In this document: positions 1 to 12,231 of the stretch, in pieces | Layout of the letters: each line of letters begins with the position of its first letter | Numbering within the stretch: position 1 is the stretch's first letter | Assembly (NCBI GenBank): GCA_036924285.1 | Contig: JAYKYS010000012.1 | Span: 14,818,001-14,882,000, forward strand | Direction of reading: 5' to 3' | Length of the DNA stretch: 64,000 bases | From: Asterella californica | Taxonomy: Eukaryota; Streptophyta; Marchantiopsida; Marchantiales; Aytoniaceae | The notes under the pieces: generated by a model | What the model saw: only the letters and a program-made list of their open reading frames with translations | Told to the model about the DNA's origin: nothing | Databases searched by the model: none | Position numbers and translations under genes: made by a program

Positions 1-219
1 TATACGTCATTTACGGTAAAGGTATGAAGGTCTTCTGAAACGTCTCAACGCTAGAATGACATTACAGTAGTAGTCTACAGATAAGATATGTGGAACTGAC
101 TTAGCTGCTGATTTCAAGATATCAAAATCTATGCGAGTGGTGGACGCGTTTATTGAAATACAATCAAAACCTCAATTCTAGTGCCCCGATGTAATTACAG
201 CAGGTAGTTCGAGGCTTAC

Positions 220-337
220 CGTTATGGTAAAGTCAGCTGTCAGTTCTCCAACATTTTTTACTTCAACGTACAACACACCATTTCTGGACAAGGCTTCGAA
301 GTCTTGAACGCTTACTGTAATTATCTTTCCTGGACTC
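220..337 (-). CDS. HAP2: HAP2/GCS1 exon (RSPGK / FEAL domain III)
   Basis: A 118-bp exon between AG at 338-339 (CAACAAGCAG) and the donor GTAAGC at 214-219. The first base completes the Arg codon begun in the previous exon, giving RSPGKIITVSVQDFEALS, then NGVLYVEVKNVGELTADF. Plant HAP2 has RSPGKI, a short strand, FEAL, then V-x-N-x-GE(V/L) followed by Cys-bearing strands of domain III; the agreement is close. The exon ends in phase 0. The following exon should lie within or beyond positions 1-219; a stretch at about 1-95 with a Cys-containing reading (VDYYCNVI) is a possible but unproven continuation. Confidence 0.9.
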
Positions 338-1856
338 CTGCTTGTTGGTCCATACAATCAAACATTACAACTTGCACACTGAAGTAAAAGTTTACTATCT
401 GGATCATTCTTAATCTTCATTCAGAATGCCGCGGGTTAAAGGTTCCACCGTAACTCGAAAATCGATAATTGTCTAAGCGTTTCTAAGCGTCTCCTGGGTT
501 TATGGTCTAGAGAGCATCCCCTAACCCTAAACTTCAATTGCTGAGCATATATTTCAAGAATTCTGCTCTCGGATAATGAATGACGCGTACTTGCACTTTG
601 TGACGTAACATAGTATACTGCAACCATTATTGACAGTATTAGACTGATTCAAATTGCTCAGCACACTACTCACTGGAAGGCTCTCAAATACTGAGAACAC
701 GAACATATATCAATGTATGCAAATCTACTCACTTTAGAGAGTACCCTATCTCAAAGCTAAAGGATTAGTCCTTATTACTTACACCCTCCGAGTCTCACAT
801 CTCTTAGGGTACTTGCAAAACTTTAGATGGGGATCGAATCAACAAAAGTTGATTCCACTGAGAGATCATTTTATTTGCTTTTATGCCTGAATATTTTCTT
901 TTCTTATGATTCGATTAAGCTAAAGGTCGTTCTAGGGTTTAGGGAACATCTGCAGACATTTTACAAGACAATTATTTCTACATATTTCTACCCGGAGAAC
1001 AGAGTCTTGTTCACTTTAAGCTGCATCATAATCAAAGTACAGGGTATCCAGGAGATTACTTTGTTATTGCAAAATCACTATATTCATTTAAAGAGGACAA
1101 ATCATGACTGGTGGATATATGTTGAGAACTTCACTAACCACTAATCACTGATTTTTCAGAATATAAGAAAATGTATTGTTATTTGAGAAATTAAAAGTCC
1201 TTTTCAAATAAAAACCTTTAATTATTAAAATTATATTGAACACTTTAAGTAAAGTAATTTTATTTCAAAAAATATTATGTGTAATTTAAGTTTATAAAAT
1301 GCAGTATAATTTAATAAAGATGGTTTCTTACGTATCATAATCTAAATAATTATAATAGTTATTATATAGTTAATGTTTTATATAATAATTCTTTTAGATT
1401 TGCTTCAGAATCCATTTCCATTAGCTCTCTTTACTCCGATATCTGGACGGACTTATGAGTCACGTAATGACTCCGACTAAATACTAGACTCGACGGATCC
1501 CTTCTTTAGTGTACTAAAACTCTGCAGTCACTTCGGCTATGTGCACAAACTAGGACTCTTTCTTGTTTGTACTCGACATACTATCAGACTTTTACTCCGA
1601 CATATTTTCGGATTCTCTATCTTGACATCTTGACTTACACACGGATATCTTGTCGGACTTTTCCTTTGACACTTTTCAAAACCTTGATTTTGATAACGTA
1701 TCAGATCAGATCACACTGCTCTCACACGAGAGTAGGATCGATATCAGGTATCAAGAAAACTTTTAACAGATTTTAAGAAAAAATTTACACTTTCTGATTA
1801 TTTTTCAGCGAACCTCACAAGGTGGTAACTTATCCTGATGTCACCCATTCAACTAT

Positions 1857-1916
1857 CCATGAGTTCATTCATAGTTGAATGACCATGAGATCAATCAACT
1901 ATGAATGACCTCATGG
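1857..1916. repeat. 22-bp inverted repeat (hairpin)
   Basis: Arms 1857-1878 and 1895-1916 are complementary at 21 of 22 positions around a 16-base loop. There is no coding context. Confidence 0.85.
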
Positions 1917-4423
1917 ACTCGAGTCTGAGGTATCGAACTTGATGAAGGTCCTTAAAGTTTGATCCCGATTGAAACTAGACGGTGAAGAGATGACTCTTAA
2001 AGAAAAGAGGGATTTTTTGGACTACTTTTCTTCGCTTGCTTTGTTCGATACTTTCATCAACCTCATAAGATCTATCCGTAGAACTGCCCACCTCCCCAAG
2101 AGCTATCAGAAATAGCTAGATTGCAGTCCAACATTTAGTTCAGATTCGTTTAGAGGTCTTTTTTCCCCGAGCAAACTGATAAAGATTATCGACGTCATGT
2201 CTTCAAAATGTTTGTGCATGGACCTAACTCAAGACTCGATCTTATGAAGAGATAAGGTGAAGAGAGATAGAATCTCTATGACTCATGGATCACCTATTCG
2301 GAATTACTTGGTTGACATCAGGTTGGTGCACATTAGGTGCTCATGTTTGCAATCATCACTTGAGAGCTCTTTGCACAATCTTCATTTGCAAGTTGAAAGA
2401 AGAGGACCACCGAAGTCAAGAAATTACTTAGAGGTTTATGCAGGATGTGATGAAGGAGAATGGTGTGAAACCGATCACCTCATTTGGCTTTATGGTTGAC
2501 ATGGTGGACTCATGATGGATGATTGTGCAGAACGTCTCTTAGGAGAAAAAGAGAAATTACAAACGTGAAAGAAGAAATGCTTTCCAGTTTGCTCAATCAT
2601 TGCATAGACGCACTATAGCAAGTGTAATATCAGACCAACACGACAAACAAAAAGAGTTATGGTGTGTTATGAAGGACGTTGAAAAACATATCTAGTGTTA
2701 TAAATCTGGTCGAGATATCAACGACTTCGTGGAAAGCTAAGAATGTCATTCCTAGCAAGCTTAAGGAGATGAATGGATGGTTGTACTGGTAGACCGTCTG
2801 CTATCACCAATGGTGCAACTTCATCCGACAGATAAGTACCATCAAGCTTCATCGGATGATCGAGTCTACATTACATCACACGTCAACTCGATCCATCCAA
2901 CGAGGATAACCGCGTGTGTTCAGTTCAGATTAGGTCCAAGATAAAATTCCATTCATTACTCGATGAGCTCCGCTGAGTACTATGCATTTTTTTTAACTAT
3001 ATCATTCATAGCGTAGTTAAGTTAGTAGAGCAATATGTCCAGCATTTCTACCTGTAACAACATCTGCCCCATTGTATTTTGGCTCGGTCTAGTTTGTCTA
3101 TCTCGTTTGGTTGGTGCATGAGAAGTTTCCTCCCCAACACCCTTCGAGTTTCAAGTTTCGATACTAGTTCTTTTCTATTTTGTTGTTGATTTCTTCATAT
3201 ATGTTCAGACATAGTGATGTCTGTCAGTTTGGTTACCAAGACCATTGATCTACACTACACAAAGACTGGGAGTTTGTCTTCAGATGTCCCAGAAATGAAC
3301 AGAAACTCTTGGACCGACAAGGCCCTGATGAGTCTAGTAAGTCATCTAATTGACCACTTTTCTTACTCATCTATAGCTTAACCCTCTCTGTTTGGTGCTG
3401 ATGAAGTCAGAGAGCAGGTTGGAGTGCATGCGACATGTGTTCTGCTGCATGCTCCGAATGTATATTGTGATAATTAAGTTTTGAAGTGTACACATACTCA
3501 GTATCTCAATGCATAAATTATGGAGTGGTAAAAATACGTTCTTCTGTTAATACCTCTGTCTGGTCTCTCCCTATATTTACTCACTAAATCTTTGTTCATC
3601 AACTCACTTCAACTAACTCTCTCATGCGCTGGATTCTTTAGCTATTTGTGACTACGTTTTGCCTTGATAGTCTTTTTTTATTTCAGTGTTGTGTTACACA
3701 AACCTGGTTTGTCTTCATTTCTACATGGGAGTTAAATTTGGTTTTACATTAGAAGCGATAAAACTGCATCAATACATATTGCATTTGTTCTCTTGTCATT
3801 ATCTTGTCAGATTTGACTTCATATAAAAAAGAACCTTTTCTGGAAATGCGTTTCGCACTACACATTTCCATCGGCACACCGTCCGGTTTTATAATATTCA
3901 GTTTAACTCTAGTTGGTATTGTTAGCACACATTCAACCCTAACTGCTTCTTACTATGTACTTGGCCAGACTAATTACATTTTACCTCTATACTAGAGAGT
4001 GGTCCTCTACATATCTTCCATTCTCGACGTATGAATATAACTTAGTGAGGCTAGATGTTAGTCTCTCATTTCCAGTACTTGGCACATGACCAATAAGGAG
4101 TGTCCAATAGCTTTGTCCTATAAAACTAATGTATAATTTTAACTTTTTGATGTATAAACTCTCGACTGATTCTCTTTTTATCAACTACATGTATATTTAC
4201 TTCATTTCTAAAACTAGAGACATCAAGTGACAGACTGCAAACATTCTACCGTATTCTACTCGCGCATCAAAGTTCGCATGTTTTCATTACGTGATGTATT
4301 TGTAAATGAAAATGCATCACGTAAGGTCAAGGTGTAGTGCGTGATACCACAAGAAATATTGCAAGTGTGTGTGCAAAATGGAGAAAAAAGAGACAATTTG
4401 ATCGGAAGATGTCAACAGCAAAC

Positions 4424-4515
4424 TGAACATACTTTATTCATTAAAAATATTTTAACGAGATACATATATGAACATAATTTATTCATTAAAAAATTCTTTT
4501 AACGAGATACATTCA
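4424..4515. repeat. 45-bp tandem duplication
   Basis: Two adjacent copies starting TGAACATA at 4424 and 4469 share TTATTCATTAAAAA and TTTTAACGAGATACAT. They differ at a few positions. Confidence 0.85.
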
Positions 4516-4534
4516 TCTAGAGTTCAGTAAAGTA

Positions 4535-4630
4535 GTACTCTAGCCAGCTACGCGGAGTATGTAAATAATTACATTAGACCTGGTACTCTAGCCAGCTGCG
4601 TGAAGTACGTAAATAATTACATTAGACCTA
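4535..4630. repeat. 48-bp tandem duplication bracketed by an inverted repeat
   Basis: Two copies starting GTACTCTAGCCAGCT at 4535 and 4583 both end in AATAATTACATTAGACCT. The pair is bracketed by CAGTAAAGTAGT (4525-4536) and its complement (4636-4647), so the unit could fold as a stem with the duplication in the loop. Confidence 0.85.
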
Positions 4631-6296
4631 CGTGAACTACTTTACTGACTCAAGAGTTAATGCGTAATACAGTATGAACAGATCTCTTTTAGCATGTTGC
4701 GTGATATAGGTTAGCAGTACGGTATACAACGAACAATTCTGCAAGTATGTGTAGGTCAGTTGGGAATCCAAAAGTAGGGTTATCTTAGTAACATTAGACT
4801 TAAATATGACATATTAGTCCGTCTGCCCATCAAAATCAAAGATGAAAATGAAATGTATCATGAGAAGAGTTGAAAAACAGTATAGATAATCAGTACTCTT
4901 GTGAAAAGGATTGTCATCATAAGCAAAAGACAAATGTTTCTGTCTTACGCAGCTAAGAGAAAAAATATAGACGAACTTCTCGATGAAACTTACTATGTGC
5001 GTTCGTGCGTGGTCCTTTTCATCTTTTCAAGTCTCAACCGGTGATCGAAGTACTTGAATCGGTTACAAAAAGGTCAGAAGGACTCAGCAATAGAAATACA
5101 TTCATAAATTGCTGAGATATACAGCAGCATGATTACTATAAGTCTTACTGCTTTGGGAGGTCTAAGTGTGCATGTGAAACGCGACATATCAGACTCGTCT
5201 CACCCGGGACATCATAGGGCTGCTCCTACTGGTATGTCGGTAGGTTGTATCAATTTTATATGATGTTAGTGCTTTAGGTTTTCTACGTAACTTAGTGCAC
5301 AATCCGCTATTCGTCCGACCTTGTCGGTACGACGTACTGTAAGTTTCGTGGTACCATTGCTTGGCCCTGGCTTTGTCTGGGACCGACTAACAAAAATCAT
5401 TCAGGGTTCTATCTTGCGTTGGTTTTACATCTCATTGATAAATCAAATATAGGTACAAAATCACAGAAACCTCAAAACATAGGGAAGCTTAGAAATCCAA
5501 CCCGTTAGTTCACACTAGCAGCATGGGTAGTGGACTCTCGAGAGCAGCATGTATAGTGGAATATGAAAACATCAAAAAGCCTTAGCATAGATAGTCATGT
5601 CTGAGCTCAGATAGTGGACCCCGATGACATAGAAAAGCCTATGAATCTAATACTGCACTGAGTCCAAAGAGACATAGATTAAACCTTAACAAGAGGGTAA
5701 GGAAGACAAACACGTGTGCATAAAATTGAGCACTCAAACCAGTACATAATTCTACTTGACCCAGCAGAACATAGTAACAGTGTACCTAACCTCAAGAAAT
5801 GGGGCTCAGAACAACCAAACCGTTTGCTTGGAAAATACTGCTGGTACACTTCTAGCTTCATACCTTCATTAAAAACTAGTTAACATATTAGGCTGCTAGA
5901 ACATGCTCCTACTTATCCTCATATTTTGGTGTCTAGTTGCCACCAAGTGTATTGACTCACTAGATTCGTATTAATCTGAATAGGCACAAGACTCTCCACT
6001 AGCTCCGCTCCTCAATCCATGCTCGAGTATATTACATTCTTGGTTTTTTAAGTGAGTTTCTGCTAATTGCGTGCTGGTCTGAAGAACCATCGTTGGTTTA
6101 TGTTCTTATTAAGGTGTCTCCTTTATAATCTAAAGTTAATAGCTTGTAGAGTTAGTACATTTCATATTTAGCTCTACAATATTTATATTTGTTGTCAGAA
6201 AATATAAACTCTTGATATACTTCATAGGCCCTGCAACTGCTACATGCTGTAGTCGAAATCGCAAGAGTTTCAAAGCAGTACGGTTTTTTCACTTAC

Positions 6297-6409
6297 CTGT
6301 TAATATAATACTTGATCCCATCCGCTATTACGTCAAGTGTGATAACAGACGTCAAGGTGGTTCCAGCCTTTATATTCAATCTAAGTTGCAATGGATCTGC
6401 GCCGGGTTG
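6297..6409 (-). CDS. HAP2: HAP2/GCS1 exon (domain III start)
   Basis: A 113-bp exon between AG at 6410-6411 (CATTTTCAG) and the donor GTAAGT at 6291-6296. It encodes QPGADPLQLRLNIKAGT, then TSVITLDVIADGIKYYIN, and ends two bases into an Arg codon. The alternation of strands and the motif hydrophobic-x-x-x-Ala-Asp-x-Ile-x-Tyr followed by (N/Q)RSPGK correspond to the ELSADDIEYVYQRSPGK region of plant HAP2. The sequence before it (LNIKAGTTLTS) differs clearly from flowering plants and resembles algal forms, which hints at a charophyte-type host. Confidence 0.87.
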
Positions 6410-6737
6410 CTGAAAATGATTCAAAGATGGTGAGTTAATAAAATGCAAAGATGAGAATAGCCCACCGTTGTTTTGTCTAACGATTTCAACTGATTATTCT
6501 TGACCAAAATCCATGTCAATCTACTATCATCTTTGTCAAACTCTGTTTGATGGAGTTCACGGTTTCATAAGTTGTCGAATTAAAGTGTGATCATAATCAC
6601 GCCCTGCGTTTTAATTCCACCATGGAAAGTGTAAAACCTCATACCTCCTGGAAAGATGCATCTGGTCTATAGTCTCTCGTTCGGCTGAGTCTAAGCAATC
6701 ACGGTTTGAATGGTAAAGGTGTAAGAGGCGCACTCAC
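6410..6737 (-). other. HAP2 intron (328 bp)
   Basis: Short intron between the PLY and GIKYY exons. Nothing else is seen in it. It shows that ordinary small introns also occur in this gene. Confidence 0.8.
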
Positions 6738-6815
6738 GCGGTCAGTGTTGACGGTTCCATACTGAGTGACCGAATAAAGCGGTTTTTGACCTAAGATCCT
6801 CGATTGTGCATCTTC
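6738..6815 (-). CDS. HAP2: HAP2/GCS1 exon (conserved core, part 2, PLY segment)
   Basis: A 78-bp, 26-codon exon between AG at 6816-6817 (CCTTCATAG) and the donor GTGAGT at 6732-6737. It reads EDAQSRILGQKPLYSVTQYG and then TVNTDR. In plant HAP2 the residues after SCL-NQL are acidic, then Arg-Ile-x-x-x-Gln-x-Pro-Leu-Tyr, which is exactly the pattern here. It joins the previous exon in phase 0 (GFTE to EDAQ) across a 31-kb intron full of mobile elements. Short, but strongly supported by motif, phase and splice sites. Confidence 0.88.
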
Positions 6816-7397
6816 CTATGAAGGTAAAACGGGATAACATGAGATTGTAAGCTCATAAGGTAACTAGTATGGGTAATACTCATTTTGGATTTTCTTGTAT
6901 ATATAACATCACCCTCCACATGTAAAAAAAATTCTTGCAGTCTCACAAAACATATCTTTTAGCATTTTTACTTTTGTTCTCATTTATTTTGTTATATAGT
7001 AGATGTGCTTATTGCTAAGATCGCTTTGACAAACACGATGGTTCACACTTTTAAATCCATCAAGCAGCATTTGTGGTACAAATATTTATATCGATTAATT
7101 ATAGCCTAGATAGTGCATTCGCCGTTTGAAACTTACCAATTTGAGCAAAGGGGTTAATTGGAATGCAAGGAGTTTTTCCTATACGTTAGCGCATATATAT
7201 TCTGAAAATGAAAAAAAGAAAAGGAGAACTTTTTATCATATAGCGGAACGAATCGATGAGATCATAGTGAAAACTTGAAAATAAAAAAGTAGTCCGAAGA
7301 AAAATTAAGAGGATAGATCCAGATAAATCGCTAACACATATGCCCACAAATCCATTGCAAGTGGAGCTCTTTTTTGTTTTCTTTTTCTTTTTTAGTT

Positions 7398-8147
7398 TTA
7401 AGAAAAGAGAAAATACACCCATGAAAATTTTATGAAAATAAAAATACAATGAGAGTCGCAGCCCAAACAGCAACACATGCCAGAGACGCATGATATCTCG
7501 TAAGAAAGAAAGTCATGAAAATCAGTACCCTCACATCGCGAGAGATGCTGGATGAGAAGTAGCATATAGTTGAGAAATGTGTAGCAATCTGACCAGAGAG
7601 AGGTCAGCTTGGAAAGCAAAGCAAGAGACAAACTAAGTGCTACAAAGAGAGCTAAGAAAACCATAGATTAAAAAATCTGTAACTAGACATAAAAGCCCGA
7701 TGGTCGACTGCCAAACGGTCACGTTGTTCAACCACTCACAAAAAATATTACCGAGAGATAATGACAGGTCACATAAACAACATGTGAAGAAAATCTGAGC
7801 TATATACCATCAAGATAATGAAGAAAAGAGAGAAATGATGCATCATAGTGAACAGAAAAATGATGAGATCAACAAATGCACCCAAACTTGACCAAGAGAA
7901 CGAGAGACTAATGAGTAACTGTTGCAAGAAGGATTCAAAATTGCTCTAACAAAAGAGGTAACTAGGCACCAAAGAAGATAGTGTGGAGAGAACCATGAAG
8001 CTCCGGTAAGATAGATGCAATGAGACTCCAATCAGATGCTTGAGATGGGCACTTGCAGAAAATATGAGAAACATCTTCCATAGTGTACGCAAGACAATCT
8101 AGATTAGTCCAAGCACTAAAAAAGAAGGCATGACAAAAATACATCAA
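7398..8147 (-). pseudogene. LINE reverse transcriptase C-terminal remnant (zf-RVT-like)
   Basis: Overlapping minus-strand readings, broken by stops and frame changes. The segment at 8147-7962 has MEDVSHIFCKCPSQASDW, which resembles the (E)-x-x-x-H-[LI]-F-x-x-C-P zinc-binding tail after the reverse transcriptase of plant non-LTR retrotransposons; the expected earlier Cys pair is not clear. Further hydrophobic readings continue to 7398. No RT core is preserved nearby. This could also be chance similarity, so confidence is modest. Confidence 0.35.
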
Positions 8148-9540
8148 TCAAGATTTATGTCTGTGGATGAGAGTATGTCAGTGAGGTTCCAAATGCAAAC
8201 TCAAAGTTGAAGAGGTCAGTCGAGGCCCCACATGCAATTAAACATAAGATGTGTTTGTGAGAGGCGTTGATGTCAACGAAAAGCATAATAATAGACCAAC
8301 GGTAGACTAAAGTCTAGACGGTTCGCTGCAAGAGGTCGAGTATTTTAACCTCTTAGTCTCTCCATGAAATGAGAGATTAATGCAAGCTCTTCACGTGAGA
8401 AATAACTGTGATTTCAGTACTCATAGCTTTAGTGCACCTATGGACAGATGTACGTCCAGTAAGATGTATATTATGGAAGGAGGGTGGAGGGATGTCTCTT
8501 TATAATTATAACTGATAGACTAAATTTCAAGGTGATACGATAGCATATTAGTAAGTAGTCCTCCTTAAGAAAGTGAGGTCGAGTTCAAAATTTAAAAAAA
8601 GATTTTGTGCAGCCATAGACCGCTGCTTAGGTTACTTGTTGTTTAACTGTGGCCGAAGACCGCATGCTTAAGATTCTTGCTTCTCTCTGCACACAAAGGA
8701 GCGATAGCTTAAGAGCTCTGGGTTTAAGATGGATTTTCTGATGAATGTGTATAATGGAGAGCACTGGCAAGCAAGAATGAACCAAGCATGCATATCATCA
8801 AATGATGAATGTTAAATCAAATCTCACGTGAGAAATATGCATTAATACGTCAAAATATGGAGGATCTAGAGAGTTCTAATAATCAATCAGATCAAGTATC
8901 CTACCATCGGGATGGAGTGACTTGACTCAATAGGAAGAGAGCAATTGTGATCATAAGACGCTAGACAAAAAGAAGAGACGAGTGACAAGAGATGATGAGG
9001 ATGAGAATAGAGACTCGGTTGTTCGGACCCCAAAGTATGAAATACATGTAAGAATTTTTATACTTCAAGGAGAAAGAGGTCAACCACTCGAATGTAAAAC
9101 TCTCGATGAGCAGCTTATGAATAGTCTCTACTCTTGATTTACTCTCGTCATCAAAAGTATATCTTTAAAATATTTATTTTTGTTGTTTATCCATGTTTAG
9201 TTGAATTTCCTCAATTTGACAATCAAAATCTTGAAATAGCCAAACTTCGTCAAATTTTTTTTTTATAATTTCAATCATATTCTCATATTTGAATTATATT
9301 AGAAAACCTTTTGGAGTTCGAGAGTCGACATACCATCTTATTTCTTGTTGCAATCTTGTGAATGTGTGTGAGTGAGAATTCCACTGAGTCTCTTTCATTC
9401 AAGATCATCTGAGAAAGAGAGTCTCTTTCATTTCATGACCATCTGAGAGAGAGAGAGAAGTCTTCACTTTGAGGAGAAGGTTGGAATCCTCGAGGGTTCA
9501 TAAGTTAATCTTGTTGAACATAGATAAGAGTAAACATCAC

Positions 9541-10050
9541 GAGAGTACAAGATAGTTCAAGGAGTCTTTCTTCTTCTTCTCCTTCTTGAGAGCTCAAGAG
9601 AACTAGTCTGAAAATCTCTTCGAGAAGTCAAGAGAGTAGTTCAAAAAGTCTTTATGAGAGTTCAAGAGAATAGTTCAGAGAATCCTTCTTCAGAGCTTAA
9701 GAGAACTAGTCTTGAAGTTTCTCGAGAACTCATGAGAGTATGTCAGCTTCAGGAAGCCTTCTTGAGTTTTCAAGAGAGTAGTCAAGAAATCCCTTCAAGA
9801 ATTCAGTAGAGTAGTTCAAGTAACATTCATGAGTTCTCAGGAGAGCAACTCAAGGAGCCTTCTTGATAGTTCAGGAGAGTAGTAATGAAGTCTTCAGAAT
9901 GGTCCAAGAGAGTAAGACATGAAGTATTTCCTATAACTCCCGAGAGTAGTTCAAGAAGAATAATTCACGGAGTCCTTCTCAAGAGTCCAAGATAGTAGAA
10001 CATGAAGCCTATATGAAAAGCTCATGAGAGTCGTTTATAAGAGATTAAGA
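9541..10050. repeat. Degenerate minisatellite, unit about 34 bp
   Basis: Roughly fourteen degenerate units of the type GAGAGTTCAAGAGAGTAGTT plus a variable tail ending AGTCTTCTT; early units start at 9588, 9622 and 9656. Many units differ by substitutions and small indels. No coding potential is apparent. Confidence 0.75.
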
Positions 10051-12231
10051 GATACCAAGAAGTAGTCATCAAGGAGTACTACTTTCAAGTGATATTAATC
10101 TTACTTCTAATTTTAACAGTCAATAGGAGTTCAATCTTCATAAGAAGTTCCATTCTTGGGAAGTTGTGTCTCAATTAATCGATACACTCCTTTTGGGAGC
10201 TCTTGCGTAATCTTAAGAAAGAACACGTGTTTTCTTATTTGTGGACTGTTGTTCATATTTTTATATCACACAGGCAAATTCCATGATCACGTAAATATTA
10301 CTCGACAACAACGAGCGAGGGTGCCATATCCTTGAAGAGGGACGTACACAATACAACTGCAGAGAGGGAGACAAAGAAAACTGCCTTAGTTTTTGGAATT
10401 TCCAATCTCTATGTAGAAGAAAACAAAGAGAAGGAATATGAAGAAGAGTCAGAAGAAAAGCAAGAAGAAGAAACTACACATCCATAAGTCATTCCACTAG
10501 GAGTATTTCGTTTCTCTCGTGTAGAAGATTTCGATGTATTTATTAATATGAAAATATTTGTACAACTTGTAACATTGTTATAGACGAGAACAAAAGAAAA
10601 CTGTAGTGTCGCAGGATTGCTCCTTTTGCGCATTTAGTATACAAGATATCGTTCTCACAGAAGATTTGCACAAGTATCGCTGCTCTAAGTTCTAAGATCT
10701 GTTCAAACACATAAACACACGGATTTTATCTAGAAATCTCGTCTTCTCACAAATCCACACGGCTTCCAGACCCTTCAGGAGGTGTCATGGACCAAAACAA
10801 ACAACTATCAAAATATCACACAGATATGTATTGAGAAGCTCGAGAAGACGCTTTCTGCTTTCAGGTTACGACTTCCAGTCTTCTCACACAGTCTTCCCGA
10901 AGCAATTCTCGACTTCTGGGGATTCAACTCGGCTTCTCACACCTCCAGAAGACTGCTCCTACTTAGTAACCGTCAAATTACCACTGGCTATCACACATTG
11001 CTCTTCAAATTTCCAACAGGGTTAGATCAATCACAGGGTGTAAGTCCCCTGTAGCCTTCTCAGACTTCTGTATACGAAAATGGTCTTCTTGCAGCACTAC
11101 AACGACATTCACCTTCACGGAAGCTCAATAGAAGTCTTGGAAGCTCACTAGAAGAAGATAGGAAGATGGGAAGAAGAGAGAAGATGGAGAAGAAGAGAAA
11201 ATCCAAACAAGAGAAAACAAGATGAACTGAGAAATTAAGACTCCGACAGGCTTCTAGTCCGGATCTTGACTAACAAGCCATCCTTGCTTGTAGTAATTTG
11301 GGGAAGAAGATCACAGATTCGCTTACAGTTACACATTCTTCTACTTGAGGATGTCGTCTTCTGCTGTGAGAAGAAGTCTTCTTTCTTCTTTTGTTGCTGC
11401 TTCGACTATTCTGTCTGCTGAGATCACTTATCCATAGGACCGTCCGTACGTGGATCCGAAGTGCTCCACAGGATGAGACAAGCTGTGAATCTGCACAACT
11501 GCTAACAATCAAGGCCACTCAAGAAGAAGACTTCCCATGCACAATTGGGTGTGAATTCGAGGAAATCCATTGCCCAGAAGACACTGACAAAGCTTCTGCA
11601 CTCAAATCTGAAATCAATTCTCCGAGAAAAAGGCACATTGGTGTTGGGAAGCTCACTCCCTCTACTTCCTGCTCCTACTCCTCGACACATCAGCTTAGAA
11701 ACAAGACTACACGATGATGTCGTTCCCTGCTCTAGGCTGTCCATTACTTCTATCTACATCTTCGATCCACTGCTGGAAGCGAGGATGCAGACCCCTCCGG
11801 TGTAATCCAAATCTATTCGCATGTCTCTAACATTGGGTGTAATGTGTGTTGTGTGTGCGTCTCTGTTATCACTCACATGTGTCTCATCAGTGTGTACGTG
11901 TATGTCTTTCATATGTGTGTCACATGTGTGTCACAAGTGTGTACGAAATCTTACTCTATATTATAACTTATACTACTACCTTGAGGCGCAGGGGATATCC
12001 CCTCCAATCCTCAACTTGCAATCAAGGAGATGGGGACTGTCAGAAGACCACCACCTCACATATAGTCGACTCCCTGCCTCAGTTTAGACATTTTACTTTG
12101 CTACTCCTGCGCTGCCTACTCTGTCACATGGACAGTCAGCTAAAATTATCAGAGAAACTGTCACTTCTTAAGATAGCAAATATTGACTCCTATCAAAATT
12201 AAATAAGTCAACTGTCTTCTTAACTTGCTGT

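Larger units (their letters stand above)
338..6296 (-). other. HAP2 intron (6.0 kb) with decayed repeats
   Basis: No intact gene is seen. About 1940-2500 on the plus strand has short protein-like readings broken by many stops (for example around 1990-2090 and 2257-2499), which suggests a decayed coding repeat that I do not recognise. The intron also contains a long hairpin (1857-1916) and two short tandem duplications (4424-4515 and 4535-4630), listed separately. The rest is AT-rich and featureless. Confidence 0.6.

Noticed and set aside
1..96. Next HAP2 exon below the RSPGK exon (reading VDYYCNVI)
   Set aside because: A Cys in the expected place is suggestive, but no acceptor gives phase 0 without a stop, so it is not called.
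827..1144. 105-codon plus-strand reading
   Set aside because: No motif, AT-rich intron context, antisense to HAP2.
10597..10608. AAAACTGTAGTG as the end of a CACTA DNA transposon
   Set aside because: The same CACTACA end is flanked by a 5-bp, not 3-bp, duplication in element B, and no TIR or transposase is present.
10409..10633. 74-codon Ser-rich minus reading
   Set aside because: Low complexity (GAAGAA tract) next to the end of element A; no homology signal.
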